Positions 41,691-51,168 of a stretch of 64,000 nt of DNA are shown here, in pieces. Source of the stretch: Gemmatimonadaceae bacterium (GTDB taxonomy: Bacteria; Gemmatimonadota; Gemmatimonadetes; Gemmatimonadales; Gemmatimonadaceae); contig DATNEW010000017.1 of assembly GCA_035606695.1 (NCBI GenBank), positions 1 to 64,000 of the forward strand, written 5' to 3'. The first letter of the stretch is position 1, and each line of letters starts with the position of its first letter. The translations under genes were made by a program, and so were the position numbers. The notes below the pieces were generated by a model. The model was given only the letters and a program-made list of their open reading frames with translations, was not told where the DNA came from and ran no database searches.

Positions 41691-44341
41691 CACGCGCCGA
41701 CACGGCGGCTCCGCCGCGGATCGCCGAATGGCTGGTGGCGATCGCATCGCCGGCGAACGATCGCCGCTTCGTGCTCTCGGATTTCCGTGACGCGTTCGAC
41801 GAACGAGTGCACCGCGACGGTATCCGCGCGGCGCGCGCGTGGTATTGGGGCGAAGCCGTCCGCTCGATTGTGCCGCTCGTTGCACGTCGTCTGAGCCGGC
41901 GCGATGCGTCTGACGCTCCGACCTCACGAGCGCGCTGGTCCGACGCCATGGTCGACGTCCGCTACGCGCTTCGTCTGAGCCGGCGCAGCCCACTTGCATC
42001 AATCGCAATCGTTTCGACGATGACGTTGGGCATCGCGGCGACGGTCGCCGTGTTCAGTGCGACCGAGGGTGTGCTTCTGCGCCCGCTTCCCTTTCCTGAG
42101 TCGGATCGCGTCGTTCAGCTGGAGACGGTCGTTCGCGGCCAGCAGGTCGCGCCGACGGTCGCGTATCCCGACGCAATGGATTTTCGGCGGCTGGTGCCGG
42201 ACTTCTCCGACATCACGCTGTTCGCGCGCGGTGACGTGACTCTGCAGCACGGCGTAGACCCGCAGAACCCGCGCGCCCTCGAGGTCGATGACGCGTACGC
42301 GCGCGTGTTCGCGCTGCGACCGGCGCTTGGCCGGCTGCTCACCGCGACGGATTCCTCGTCGAGCGCGCCGAAGGTAGCGGTGTTGTCGTACGACTTCTGG
42401 ATGCGCGAGTTCGGCGGCGATCGAGCGCTCGTCGGGCGCACCATCCGCATCGACAACGAGCCGGTGACCGTCGTCGGTGTACTGGCCGAAGACAGCTATG
42501 TCTTCCCGCGCGAGTCGGTGGACTTGCTGCTGCCGCTCGGCATCCTGTCGACCTCGTTTCGTAAGAATCGCGGCGCGCTGTGGGCGACCGCGGCCGCGAA
42601 GCTCAAGCCGCACGCGTCATTCCAGCAGGCGCAGCGAGATCTCGCATCGGTCGCGGCGTTGCTGGCCGTGCAATTCGCGAACTCTAATCATGATTTGTCG
42701 GCGCGCATCGTCCCCCTTCGTGAAGCGGTGGTCGGCTCGGTGCGGCCAATGCTCGAGCTGCTCGCCGCGGCGATCGCGGCGGTGCTGCTCATCGCGTGCA
42801 TCAACATCGCGAACCTCGTCCTCGGGCGCGCTCAAGCCCGCACTCGCGAATTCGCGCTGCGCTCGGCACTGGGTGGTACGCCGTCGCGCGTGCGCCGGCA
42901 GGTCTTCACGGAGAGCCTCGTACTCGCGGCCATTGGCGGCGTCCTTGGACTCCTGATCGCTCCGGTGCTGACGCACTTCCTGGTCGCGATCTATCCCGAC
43001 GCACTGCCCCGCGCCGACGAGATTGGAATCGGCATGCCCGTCGTGTTCGTGGCCGTCATCGTCACGGTCGCGGCGGCAGTCTGTTCGGCGATCCCCACCG
43101 CGCGTCGCATCGTGCGGCCGAATTTGACGGACGATCTGCGCGGCGGCAGCCGATCGAGCGGGCACCGCGGCGAACGGCGGACCGGTCGCGTCTTGATCGT
43201 GATGCAAGTCGCGGGTTCGCTCGCGCTGCTCTTTTCCGCCGGATTGCTCGGCCAGACGTTCTGGCGCCTCGAGCGCGTCGATCCTGGATTCGATTCACGG
43301 CACACGCTCACGTTTCACACCTACCCGTCGAGAGAACGCCACTTTTCCGGCGCCGCCATCGAGCACTACTACAGCGAGGTAACGACGGCGCTGCGCGCGC
43401 TTCCTGGTGTGACGTCGGTCTCGACGACGACGCTGCTGCCGTTCGGCGGGTGCTGCTTCCTCGATACGTTCATTCAGGAGGATCGGGGCGATCAAGGCGC
43501 GAAGAACCCGCAGGCCTTCATCTCCGTCGATGCCCCCGGCTTCGAGCGCGCATTGGGAATTCCGCTGCTGCGCGGTCGATCGTTCACCGCCCAGGATGAT
43601 TCGAGCGCTGAACATGTAGTGATGTTGAACGCGGAGGCGGCGCGACGCATGTACCCGGGGCGCGATCCCATCGGCCAACGGATCAACTGGAACGGGCAAC
43701 CACATTGGCGCGTGGTCGGCGTCCTTGCGTCGACTCATCTCGAGTCGCTCTCTGACGAGATGGGGCCCGTGTTGTACGTGCCGGCGACGCAGGCACCTCG
43801 GCGGTGGCGTTACGTGGTGATACGTACCACCGCCTCGGAGAAGGTGATCATCGCCGGGGCGCGCACGGCGCTTCGCGCCATCGACCCGACGGTCGCGCTC
43901 ACCGACATCGCGACCATGGATCAGCGCGTCGCGCGATCGCTCGGTGCGCAGCGCTTTCGCGCCGCGCTGATGGCGACGCTCGGTGCGCTGGCACTCGCGC
44001 TCGCGGTGATCGGGATTTATGGCGTCGTGGCGTACTCGGTCAGTCGTCGCACGATCGAAATTGGCATTCGCATGGCGCTGGGCGAAGCCGCGCACGACGT
44101 GCGCCGGCGCGTCGTGGTCGACGCGCTTCGTGTCGCGGCGATCGGTATCGCGATCGGCGCCGCGCTCGCGTTGCTCAGCGGCAAGTGGCTCGCCGTGTTC
44201 CTGGTGGGTGTCAACCCGTACGACGGCAGACTGCTCTTCGCCGCATCCGCGCTGCTTACCGCGCTCGTGATTGCAACGGCGTACGGACCCGCGCGGAGGG
44301 CAGCCAGAGTTGATCCAATGACCGCCCTTCGCGCGGATTAG
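41687..44341 (+). CDS. ADOP-type MacB-like permease with type-2 prefix domain, second copy
   Basis: An 884-residue permease translationally coupled to the type-B PadR before it. The prefix carries DRRFVLSDFRDAFDERVHRD and ARAWYWGEAVRSI, matching the type-2 prefix of the divergent permease (LADLAEAY, WYWGQA). Two MacB/FtsX units follow: AAAIAAVLLIACINIANLVLGRAQ in the first and LALAVIGIYGVVAYSVSRR in the second, ending in GPARRAARVDPMTALRAD. The last four bases overlap the stop of the convergent amidohydrolase gene. Function as for the other ADOP permeases: no ATPase partner, cargo unknown. Confidence 0.88.
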   Translation: MTRADTAAPPRIAEWLVAIASPANDRRFVLSDFRDAFDERVHRDGIRAARAWYWGEAVRSIVPLVARRLSRRDASDAPTSRARWSDAMVDVRYALRLSRRSPLASIAIVSTMTLGIAATVAVFSATEGVLLRPLPFPESDRVVQLETVVRGQQVAPTVAYPDAMDFRRLVPDFSDITLFARGDVTLQHGVDPQNPRALEVDDAYARVFALRPALGRLLTATDSSSSAPKVAVLSYDFWMREFGGDRALVGRTIRIDNEPVTVVGVLAEDSYVFPRESVDLLLPLGILSTSFRKNRGALWATAAAKLKPHASFQQAQRDLASVAALLAVQFANSNHDLSARIVPLREAVVGSVRPMLELLAAAIAAVLLIACINIANLVLGRAQARTREFALRSALGGTPSRVRRQVFTESLVLAAIGGVLGLLIAPVLTHFLVAIYPDALPRADEIGIGMPVVFVAVIVTVAAAVCSAIPTARRIVRPNLTDDLRGGSRSSGHRGERRTGRVLIVMQVAGSLALLFSAGLLGQTFWRLERVDPGFDSRHTLTFHTYPSRERHFSGAAIEHYYSEVTTALRALPGVTSVSTTTLLPFGGCCFLDTFIQEDRGDQGAKNPQAFISVDAPGFERALGIPLLRGRSFTAQDDSSAEHVVMLNAEAARRMYPGRDPIGQRINWNGQPHWRVVGVLASTHLESLSDEMGPVLYVPATQAPRRWRYVVIRTTASEKVIIAGARTALRAIDPTVALTDIATMDQRVARSLGAQRFRAALMATLGALALALAVIGIYGVVAYSVSRRTIEIGIRMALGEAAHDVRRRVVVDALRVAAIGIAIGAALALLSGKWLAVFLVGVNPYDGRLLFAASALLTALVIATAYGPARRAARVDPMTALRAD

Positions 44342-45687
44342 CGCGCGAAGCCGTACAGCTTCGCGGCGTTGTCGTGCAGCACGTCGTGCGCGATGACGAG
44401 CGCTTGCGTCCGCGTGACCTCACCGTCGCGCATCATACCGGTGAGCGCAATGGCCAATGCGCGGCGCGCCGTGTCATTCGCCTGCCACCCGACCTCCTCC
44501 CAGTCGATCTCAGGCGTGTTCGGGTAGAGATCGGTGCCGAATAGAATTTTCTCGGGATACCATTCCAGCCAATTGCGCAGCGACGCCGCGAGATGTTCCG
44601 GCGACTCCATCCACGTGAGCTGTGAGAGGTCGGCGTAGACGTTCGGCTTCATCGTGAGATAGCCGATCGACTGCGTGTACGCGACCGCGCCGGCGTGGAG
44701 CAGCACGAACGTCGTGCCGCGAAGGCTCGCATCGTTGAGCGCCGGCTCGAGCAGCAACGGGTTCGCGCCACCAAGATAGAAATAGCCGCCACACCCCGCG
44801 CCGGTGTGGATGTGCACCGGAAGTCCGAGCCGCCCCGCTTCGCGTGCGACGTATCGAAAGAGATAGTCCTGTAAATGGCGGTACTCGACGGTGTCGGGCG
44901 CGCCGCCGCGCGCGTATCGCTCGTACACGGCGGCCGCATCACGCTCGCCGGCCGCGGCGAAATCGAGTGAACGCAAATACGCGACCTCGAACTTGATCGC
45001 GACGGCGCCCTGCTGCTTCTGTCGTTCGAGCACGGGCGTCACGACGCGATGCACGTAATCGGCGAGCGTCGCGGGGAGCGCGCCGGCGCCGATGTCACGC
45101 ATGTACCGGCCGCGCAGCATGTCCTCGCGCGAGAAAAAGAACTTGCGATCGGGCGTCTGCGCGGCCAGCGGGCTGTTGTCGAGCGGAAAGAGCAACGCGT
45201 CGTCGAACGGCACCCAGCGATGATGCGCATCGTTCAATCCGCGGCCCATCGCCACGCGGTTGGACAATTCCATGTCGATCCCGATGCGGCCGAGTATCCA
45301 TGCGGGATAGTCGTCGCCATGCGCGGCGTGCGCGCGCGCTTTGGCGGCGATGACTTCACGTACGTGCTGCGGTGTGCGATCGTCGTAGCGGTAGCCCCAC
45401 AGATCTTTCCAGGCCGCGAGATACTGCGGGTTTTCCGGTCGTGTCATCAGCCCGGGCGCGGTGGGCTCGAGCGGATCGCACGGCAAGGCGTCGAACTCAT
45501 CATCCTTCTCGCCCGCCGCCACGAGCTTCGGCGGGTGCGAGTGATTGTCGATCGCGCGAATGCGACGGATCTCGGTAAGGAGCGCGCGGTCGGCAGCCGG
45601 CGCCTGTGCCAGCAACGGCATTCCCGTGCTGGCGAACAATGGCGCCAGCACGGTGAGCCGGAATAGACGAACAGTTCGGTGGAGCAT
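44338..45687 (-). CDS. Exported amidohydrolase-superfamily (TIM-barrel) metalloenzyme
   Basis: A 449-residue enzyme with a signal peptide ending in PLLAQ. Metal-binding motifs of the amidohydrolase superfamily are present: AIDNHSHPPK (HxH on strand 1), LPVHIHTGAGCGG (strand-5 His), TFVLLHAGAVAY (strand-6 His) and ILFGTDLYPNTPEI (strand-8 Asp). The layout resembles the Amidohydro_2 group (decarboxylases and hydrolases) and metal-dependent hydrolases related to uronate isomerase. The C-terminal helices (LTGMMRDGEVTRTQALVIA, DVLHDNAAKLYGF) are characteristic. Export of such an enzyme fits the other exported hydrolases of this genome. Substrate unknown. It converges on the ADOP gene with a four-base overlap. 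Confidence 0.85.
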   Translation of the reverse strand: MLHRTVRLFRLTVLAPLFASTGMPLLAQAPAADRALLTEIRRIRAIDNHSHPPKLVAAGEKDDEFDALPCDPLEPTAPGLMTRPENPQYLAAWKDLWGYRYDDRTPQHVREVIAAKARAHAAHGDDYPAWILGRIGIDMELSNRVAMGRGLNDAHHRWVPFDDALLFPLDNSPLAAQTPDRKFFFSREDMLRGRYMRDIGAGALPATLADYVHRVVTPVLERQKQQGAVAIKFEVAYLRSLDFAAAGERDAAAVYERYARGGAPDTVEYRHLQDYLFRYVAREAGRLGLPVHIHTGAGCGGYFYLGGANPLLLEPALNDASLRGTTFVLLHAGAVAYTQSIGYLTMKPNVYADLSQLTWMESPEHLAASLRNWLEWYPEKILFGTDLYPNTPEIDWEEVGWQANDTARRALAIALTGMMRDGEVTRTQALVIAHDVLHDNAAKLYGFAR

Positions 45688-46045
45688 CGCGAGCGACTCG
45701 GTTGGGTTCGAGCCGGAAGATGGCGCTTGGCGAAGCGTACCGCCACGAGCGCTACGCCGAGCGACAACCGCTCATCCTCAGGTGTCCAGCGAGATCGTCC
45801 CGAACCCTTCCTTGCGCTAGAACTTGGCCGCTGAGGACCGGGCCGCTGCTGTCGTCCGAGCACGTGACGGTTCTCGTCAGGCTCACCGTGACCTTTTGCC
45901 CGTAGTATGCGCCGTCCTGGATGACAACGTTCCCGTTGCCCGGTGCCTTACCCGAGATGAAGATGCTCACATTGTCGTGCCGGTCTCTTGCGGCATGCGC
46001 GGCCTCATATTAGCTCTCCCATAGACGTGACAGGGAGAGGGTAAA
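45688..46045. other. Gene-poor gap with one doubtful ORF
   Basis: This 358-base stretch separates the divergent amidohydrolase and PadR genes. A 72-residue minus-strand frame (45970 to 45752) begins at GTG and its first half (VSIFISGKAPGNGNVVIQDG, then YYGQKVTVSLTRTVTC) reads like beta-strand protein rather than random high-GC frame, but the second half does not. It has no clear ribosome site and no recognised relatives. It may be a remnant of an exported protein. Near the right end CTCTCCC (46014-46020) can pair with GGGAGAG (46033-46039), part of the ribosome site of the PadR gene. Confidence 0.4.
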
Positions 46046-46390
46046 TTGCCGATCGAGTCTAGCGATCTACTGCAAGGCACGCTGCAGGTACTGATTCTGA
46101 AGGCTCTCCTCGCTGAATCGGCCCACGGCTATGGCATCGCTCGCTGGATCGAGAAAACGACGGACGACGCACTGCGCGTTGAAGAAGGGTCGCTCTATCC
46201 CGCCCTCCGCCGCCTCGAGGACAAGCGATATGTCAGCTCGGATTGGGGGTTGTCGGAGAACAACCGACGCGCCCGTTACTACCGGTTGACGACTGCAGGG
46301 CGCGCGTATCTGCGCAATGAAGCCGCGGCGTGGCACCGGTTCTCGCGCGCGATGACGCGCGTCATGCGCGCGGCACCAGCGCTCAGCTGA
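46046..46390 (+). CDS. PadR-family regulator, type A, second copy
   Basis: A 114-residue PadR protein starting with TTG at 46046 behind a GGGAGAGGG ribosome site. The signature SDLLQGTLQVLILKALLAE and EGSLYPALRRLEDKRYV place it with the PadR at 34245. It is followed after 10 bases by an ADOP permease with the type-1 prefix. The ribosome site can be masked by a 7-bp stem with CTCTCCC at 46014-46020, which could tune translation. Confidence 0.9.
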   Translation: MPIESSDLLQGTLQVLILKALLAESAHGYGIARWIEKTTDDALRVEEGSLYPALRRLEDKRYVSSDWGLSENNRRARYYRLTTAGRAYLRNEAAAWHRFSRAMTRVMRAAPALS

Positions 46391-46400
46391 GAGGCAAGCA

Positions 46401-49061
46401 ATGAGCGCATCGCGACGTTATGCGCGCTTTTGGGGCCGCGACATCGACGGCGACATCGATGATGAGCTGCGTTTTCATCTCGAATCGCTCATCTCTCAGT
46501 ACGAGTGCCGCGGTGCAACACGCGCCGCGGCGGAACAGCTGGCCCGCGAACGATTCGGCGACCTGGTCGCCGTTGAGCGCGCGCTCTACGCGCACGATCG
46601 TGCCGTTCATCGGTACAACACCTGGAGGGATGCGGTGCAATCACTGGCTGAGGATCTGCGCATCATTCTGCGGGCGCTTCGCCGCGCACCTGCGTTCAGC
46701 GTGACGACTATCGCGACGCTCGGCCTCGGGATCGCCGCCACCTCCGCCGTCTTTTCCGTTGCGGACACCGTTTTGATTCGGCCACTGCCGATCCGCGCGC
46801 AGGATCGGGTGGTTGCGCTGTGGGCAACCGCACCCGGTGCCGCGACGGAAGTTCCAACGATCCTCGATCGATACGAACGCTTTCGGCGTTCGACCACGAC
46901 ACTGGCGGACGTCGCCGGCTTCGCCCACTACGGCACCAGTTTGGTGCCCCTACAGGATCGCGACGTGACGCGTCACGCACGCGAGGCCGTCGTCACCGGA
47001 AACTTCTTCGCGGTGCTCGGCGCCATTCCGGTTCGCGGCCGACTGCTGCGCCGCGAGGACGATGTGATCGGTGCGGAGCCGGTCATCGTGATCAGCGAGC
47101 GATATTGGCGATCTGAATTTGGCGGCGACCGAACAGCAGTTGGACGCCGTGTGACAATTCTGAATCGCGAGATGACGGCGACCATCGTCGGGGTCGCGCC
47201 TGCCGGCCTCGAGTACCCGAATGGCGCCGACTACTGGCTGCCGATCGTCCCGACGAAGTACCCGGCCGTCGATCTCGTCGGTCGACTGCGCGATCGCACG
47301 ACGCCGAACGCGGCCCGCGCCGAGCTCGCGGTGTTCATTCGCAACGACGCGCGAGCGTTTCCCACGAGCCTCGGCGCGCGCTCGCTCGTGGCAAGCGATG
47401 CCGTCGTGCAACCGTTGTCGGAAGTCATCATTGGATCGGCGCGGCGGGGGCTCACGGTGCTCGTTGCTGCCGTCGTGGGACTGCTGCTCATTGCGTGTGT
47501 CAACGTGAGCAACCTCATGCTGGTTCGCTCGACTGCGCGGGCACGCGAGATGGCCGTTCGTCGCGCGCTCGGCGCGAGCTCGCGGCGCCTCGCACTCCAG
47601 CTCACCGTTGAGGTCAGCGTCCTCGCACTCGCCGGTGCCGTCCTCGGAGCATGCGTTGCGGAGCTGCTGCTCCGGATTCTCATAGCCGTGGCGCCGGCCG
47701 GGGTTCCGCGCATCGACGAGGTTGCGTTGTCGCCCGCGGCGCTGGCTGTGGCAACGGTCGCGACGACGATGGCGCTCCTTCTCTCTGGTGTATTGCCGGC
47801 TGTGTCGTCGGCCAGCCCGGCGATCGAAGCGTTGCGTTCCGACAGCCGTGCGGGGACCGATTCCCGTCATGCGCGCTCCGTTCGCTCCGCACTCGTCGCG
47901 GCGCAGCTGGCGCTCGCGCTGGTGCTGCTCGCGGGCGCGGGACTGCTGCTGCGAAGCTTAGTGCACCTCGAAGACGCGAACCTCGGATACGATCCCACGC
48001 ATCTTTCGATCGTACAGATTACGGCACCCTTTCACAAGTATGGCACGCCGCAACAGTTCAACGACGCCTTCGACGCGGCGCAACGTCAAATGAGGTCGGT
48101 GCCTGGCGTCGTCGCGATCACACCAGTGCTCGCGTGGCCGTTCACGGGATCGAACGTATTCGCCGCACGCTTCGACGTGCGCGATCGGCCGGCGCTCAGC
48201 AGCGCCGACGCGCCGTACGTGTCTTGGGACGCCGTCGGCCCGGAGTTCTCGAAAGCATTTGATGCCTCGGTCGTCCGCGGACGCGGCATCAGCGCGGCCG
48301 ATCGTCTGGGGACACCCGACGTCGCGGTAGTGACTTCGGACCTGGCAAACCAGTACTGGCCGGGAGAGAACGCGCTGGGTAAGCAGCTGCGATTCGCGGG
48401 CACCACCAGCGCGGGCGACACCGCATGGCGTACCGTGGTGGGTGTTATCAAGCCACTCAACTATCGCTCGCTGCGTACCCCAACGCCGACCGTGCTGTTG
48501 TCATATCCACAAGCCTTCCAGCAGGGAATTTTCGCAGTGCGGTCGCGCGGCGAGCTTGCGACTCTGCTTCCCGATCTGCGTCGCGCGGCGGCGGCGAGCG
48601 ACCACGACATTGTGCTCTGGCGCGCACAAACAATGGACGACGTGCTCGCCGGACCGCTCAGTCGCCCGAGGGTCGAGGCGTTCGTGCTCGCCGTCTTCGC
48701 GGCGCTCGCGCTCTTTCTCGCGAGTGTCGGAGTGTACGGCGTCGTTGCATTTGTCGTCCGGGCGCAGACTCGCGAGCTTGGCATTCGCATCGCGCTCGGC
48801 GCAACGCGCGCCGACGTCGTCCGATTTGCTCTGGCGAACTCGGTCCGGGTCGCGCTCGTTGGGGTCGCACTCGGAGGCGTGTTGACGCTTGTTGGGACTG
48901 GATTCCTCACCTCGGAGCTGTTCGAGGTTCGGCGCGGTGACCCTGCGGCGCTCGCCGGCGCGGCCGCTGCTTTGCTCCTGGGCGTCGCTATCGGGGGCTA
49001 CATCCCGGCGCGGCGTGCGGCGCACATCGACCCGGTACGTGCGCTCGCGAGTGAGGGCTGA
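46401..49061 (+). CDS. ADOP-type MacB-like permease with type-1 prefix domain, second copy
   Basis: An 886-residue permease co-transcribed with the type-A PadR before it. The prefix (DGDIDDELRFHLESLISQYE, EQLARERFGDLVAVERAL) matches the prefix of the permease at 34582, not those of the type-B partners. Two MacB/FtsX units follow: VVGLLLIACVNVSNLMLVRST in the first and LALFLASVGVYGVVAFVVRAQ in the second, ending in IPARRAAHIDPVRALASE. No ATPase. This is the fourth PadR/ADOP pair of the cluster. Confidence 0.88.
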   Translation: MSASRRYARFWGRDIDGDIDDELRFHLESLISQYECRGATRAAAEQLARERFGDLVAVERALYAHDRAVHRYNTWRDAVQSLAEDLRIILRALRRAPAFSVTTIATLGLGIAATSAVFSVADTVLIRPLPIRAQDRVVALWATAPGAATEVPTILDRYERFRRSTTTLADVAGFAHYGTSLVPLQDRDVTRHAREAVVTGNFFAVLGAIPVRGRLLRREDDVIGAEPVIVISERYWRSEFGGDRTAVGRRVTILNREMTATIVGVAPAGLEYPNGADYWLPIVPTKYPAVDLVGRLRDRTTPNAARAELAVFIRNDARAFPTSLGARSLVASDAVVQPLSEVIIGSARRGLTVLVAAVVGLLLIACVNVSNLMLVRSTARAREMAVRRALGASSRRLALQLTVEVSVLALAGAVLGACVAELLLRILIAVAPAGVPRIDEVALSPAALAVATVATTMALLLSGVLPAVSSASPAIEALRSDSRAGTDSRHARSVRSALVAAQLALALVLLAGAGLLLRSLVHLEDANLGYDPTHLSIVQITAPFHKYGTPQQFNDAFDAAQRQMRSVPGVVAITPVLAWPFTGSNVFAARFDVRDRPALSSADAPYVSWDAVGPEFSKAFDASVVRGRGISAADRLGTPDVAVVTSDLANQYWPGENALGKQLRFAGTTSAGDTAWRTVVGVIKPLNYRSLRTPTPTVLLSYPQAFQQGIFAVRSRGELATLLPDLRRAAAASDHDIVLWRAQTMDDVLAGPLSRPRVEAFVLAVFAALALFLASVGVYGVVAFVVRAQTRELGIRIALGATRADVVRFALANSVRVALVGVALGGVLTLVGTGFLTSELFEVRRGDPAALAGAAAALLLGVAIGGYIPARRAAHIDPVRALASEG

Positions 49062-49120
49062 TAGATGCGCGGCCGTTGAAGAGCGCATCGCGGTTGTATC
49101 TACGTGCGCGCGTCCTTTCC

Positions 49121-49651
49121 TCAACTCCCGATCTTCGAGCCCTGAAACTTTCCGTTCTCGTATCGAAACAGCGTCGACGAATCGGGATAGCTGACCACCT
49201 CGAACGCGCCGGTCGCTCCGCCGGTCACACCGGTGAGATAAATGCCGACCGCATCGGCGTCATAGCTCGCGAACCTCGCCACCTCAATCGCCCTCGGCGT
49301 TGCCCCGTTGAGAATTACGAATACACGAAGGGCCGAGTCGCCCGGCGCGGCTCCTTCGACGGCCGCGTCAACCGTCCCGTCGTGATCGAAGTCGCCAACG
49401 GTGGCCGAGAGTGCGGGAGGGCCTCCGCCGCCAGCGACCGCGGCTTGGCTCACATCGGACCGAAAGTTCGTCGCACGCACCGGCTGAAAGCCCGGTGCCG
49501 TGGCGTCGAGCGCCTGCTGCATCGCCGGGGGCAAGTGCAGGACGAAACCGACGTCGGTCAGTTGAATCGCCGGCGCGTCAGGCTTGCCGACGCACGCCGT
49601 GACGACGAGTAGCACCGCGGCACGATTGAAGATCTGTTTCATCTGTTTCAT
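49121..49651 (-). CDS. Small lipoprotein with an FG-GAP/VCBS-like calcium loop
   Basis: A 176-residue lipoprotein when started at the ATG ending at 49651: the signal has the lipobox VTAC and the mature protein begins CVGKPDAPAIQ. A VGDFDHDGTVDAAVEG segment is a DxDxDG calcium-binding loop of the FG-GAP/VCBS type, followed by beta-strands (LRVFVILNGATPRAIEVARF, GAFEVVSYPDSSTLFRYENG). The role is unknown; such repeats occur in surface binding proteins. It lies between an ADOP gene and pilC, is read on the minus strand like pilC, but is separated from it by a terminator, so it is probably an independent unit. Confidence 0.65.
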   Translation of the reverse strand: MKQMKQIFNRAAVLLVVTACVGKPDAPAIQLTDVGFVLHLPPAMQQALDATAPGFQPVRATNFRSDVSQAAVAGGGGPPALSATVGDFDHDGTVDAAVEGAAPGDSALRVFVILNGATPRAIEVARFASYDADAVGIYLTGVTGGATGAFEVVSYPDSSTLFRYENGKFQGSKIGS

Positions 49652-49852
49652 GTGAACCGAGCCTTGCAGAGGACCATCGTTGGGACATCGGTTTCCGGAA
49701 ACCACGACGCGCATTTCGTACGCCGTGGCGCGCGGTGCGCCCTGCATATCCGCATCAGCGAGCGTCGATTCGAGTTTGCTCATACGTAGCGACCTTCATC
49801 GACGAGGATTGGTGCCGGGCCATTGTGACGACGTAACCGCGGCTCATTCGGC

Positions 49853-49884
49853 AAAAAGGGCATTCGGCGTAACGCCGAATGCCC
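49853..49884 (-). terminator. Intrinsic terminator of pilC
   Basis: On the minus strand GGGCATTCGGCG and CGCCGAATGCCC form a perfect 12-bp stem with a 3-base loop (stem 49884-49858), followed directly by TTTTT (49857-49853). It lies 44 bases past the pilC stop: a textbook intrinsic terminator. Confidence 0.9.
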
Positions 49885-49896
49885 CTCTCTCGTGAC

Positions 49897-49924
49897 GTTA
49901 GATCCCTCGCTTCGCTCGGGATGA
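49897..49924. repeat. Half copy of the GTCATCC..GGATGAC dispersed element
   Basis: GATCCCTCGCTTCGCTCGGGATGAC has the right-hand end of the elements at 24581-24739 and 62688-62779 (ending TCGCT..GGATGAC). No left arm is nearby; it lies between the pilC stop and its terminator. Confidence 0.55.
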
Positions 49925-49927
49925 CGC

Positions 49928-51124
49928 TTACCCCGCCGCGTTCACCATGTCGAAGATCGGCAGATACATCGCCACCACCATGCCACCGACCACGACGCCG
50001 AGGAACACGATCATCAGCGGCTCCATCATCGCGAGCAACCCGCCCACGGCCGCATCGACCTCTTCATCATAGAAGTCCGCGATCTTCGTGAGCATTTCAT
50101 CAAGGCCGCCCGTCTGCTCGCCGACCGAGATCATCGAGATGACCATCGGCGGGAACACTTGAGACTTCTTTAACGGCGCCGCGATCGTCTCGCCGCCCGC
50201 GATCGACGCGCGCGATTCCATGATCGCATCCTGAATCACCCGGTTGCCCGACGTCTTGGCCGTGATCTCGAGGCCGTCGAGAATGCTGACGCCCGAGGAG
50301 ATCAGCGTGCCGAGCGTGCGCGTGAAGCGCGACACGGCGGACTTGCGGAGCACGTCGCCCAGGATCGGCGCCTTGAGCAACAGGCGATCGATCGTCAGCT
50401 TGCCGTTCGGCGTCGCGTAGAAGCGCTTGAGGCTCACCACGCCGGCCACGATCGCGCCAACGAGCAGGTACCAGTAGCTCTTGAGGCCCCGCGACAGGTT
50501 GATCACGATGCGCGTCGGCATCGGCAGCGGAATGTTCGCGCTCGAGAACATCGTCTCGAACGTCGGGATCACGAACACGAGCAGCACGGTGATCGCGATC
50601 GCCGCCACACTCATGATGACGCCCGGGTAAATCATCGCACCCTTCACCTTGCGAACGAGCGCGTCGTTCTTTTCCATGAACACGGCCAGACGCATGAGGA
50701 TGGTGTCGAGAATACCGCCCGCCTCGCCCGCCGCGACCATGTTCACGTACAGCTCGCTGAACGCCTTGGGATGCTTGCGCAGCGCGTCGGCGACCGTGTT
50801 GCCCGACTCGACGTCGAACACCACCTGGCGCGTCACGGCTTTCAGCGCCGGGTTCTCGCTCTGCTGCGCGAGAATGTCCAGCGCCTGCACCAGCGGCAGT
50901 CCCGAGTTGATCATCGTCGAGAACTGGCGGGTGAAGATCACGATGTCGCGCATCTTGATCGACCCCAACCGCTTCTTCGGCGTCGACGAGCCTTCGTCGA
51001 TCTTGATGACGTTCAACTTTTGCTGGCGAAGCTGCTTGATGACCTCGTCGCGATTCGGCGCGTCCATGGTCGCTTGCTTCAGGTCGCCATTGACGGCGCG
51101 CGCGGTATACGTGAATTGCGGCAT
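49928..51124 (-). CDS. pilC: Type IV pilus inner-membrane platform protein PilC
   Basis: A 398-residue GspF/PilC-family protein on which the PilB and PilT motors act. It contains the duplicated GspF domain: IVIFTRQFSTMINSGLPLVQALDIL in the first half and RFTRTLGTLISSGVSILDGLEI in the second, plus AAGEAGGILDTIL and SVGEQTGGLDEML, the matching segments. Three membrane helices are visible (GVIMSVAAIAITVLLVFVIP, SYWYLLVGAIVAGVV, PLMIVFLGVVVGGMVVAMYLP). The N-terminal MPQFTYTARAVNGD is typical of the start. In many bacteria it directly follows pilB and pilT; here pilT is separated from it by a plus-strand antiporter gene. A perfect intrinsic terminator ends the transcript. Confidence 0.94.
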   Translation of the reverse strand: MPQFTYTARAVNGDLKQATMDAPNRDEVIKQLRQQKLNVIKIDEGSSTPKKRLGSIKMRDIVIFTRQFSTMINSGLPLVQALDILAQQSENPALKAVTRQVVFDVESGNTVADALRKHPKAFSELYVNMVAAGEAGGILDTILMRLAVFMEKNDALVRKVKGAMIYPGVIMSVAAIAITVLLVFVIPTFETMFSSANIPLPMPTRIVINLSRGLKSYWYLLVGAIVAGVVSLKRFYATPNGKLTIDRLLLKAPILGDVLRKSAVSRFTRTLGTLISSGVSILDGLEITAKTSGNRVIQDAIMESRASIAGGETIAAPLKKSQVFPPMVISMISVGEQTGGLDEMLTKIADFYDEEVDAAVGGLLAMMEPLMIVFLGVVVGGMVVAMYLPIFDMVNAAG

Positions 51125-51168
51125 GCGTGACAGCTCGTTCGTCGGATGAATGGTCCGCGGGCGGCGTT

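Noticed and set aside
34582-49061. ABC exporter operons of the MacAB type
   Set aside because: No MacB ATPase domain (Walker motifs) and no MacA membrane-fusion gene are present in the four permeases or their neighbours; the ADOP type fits.
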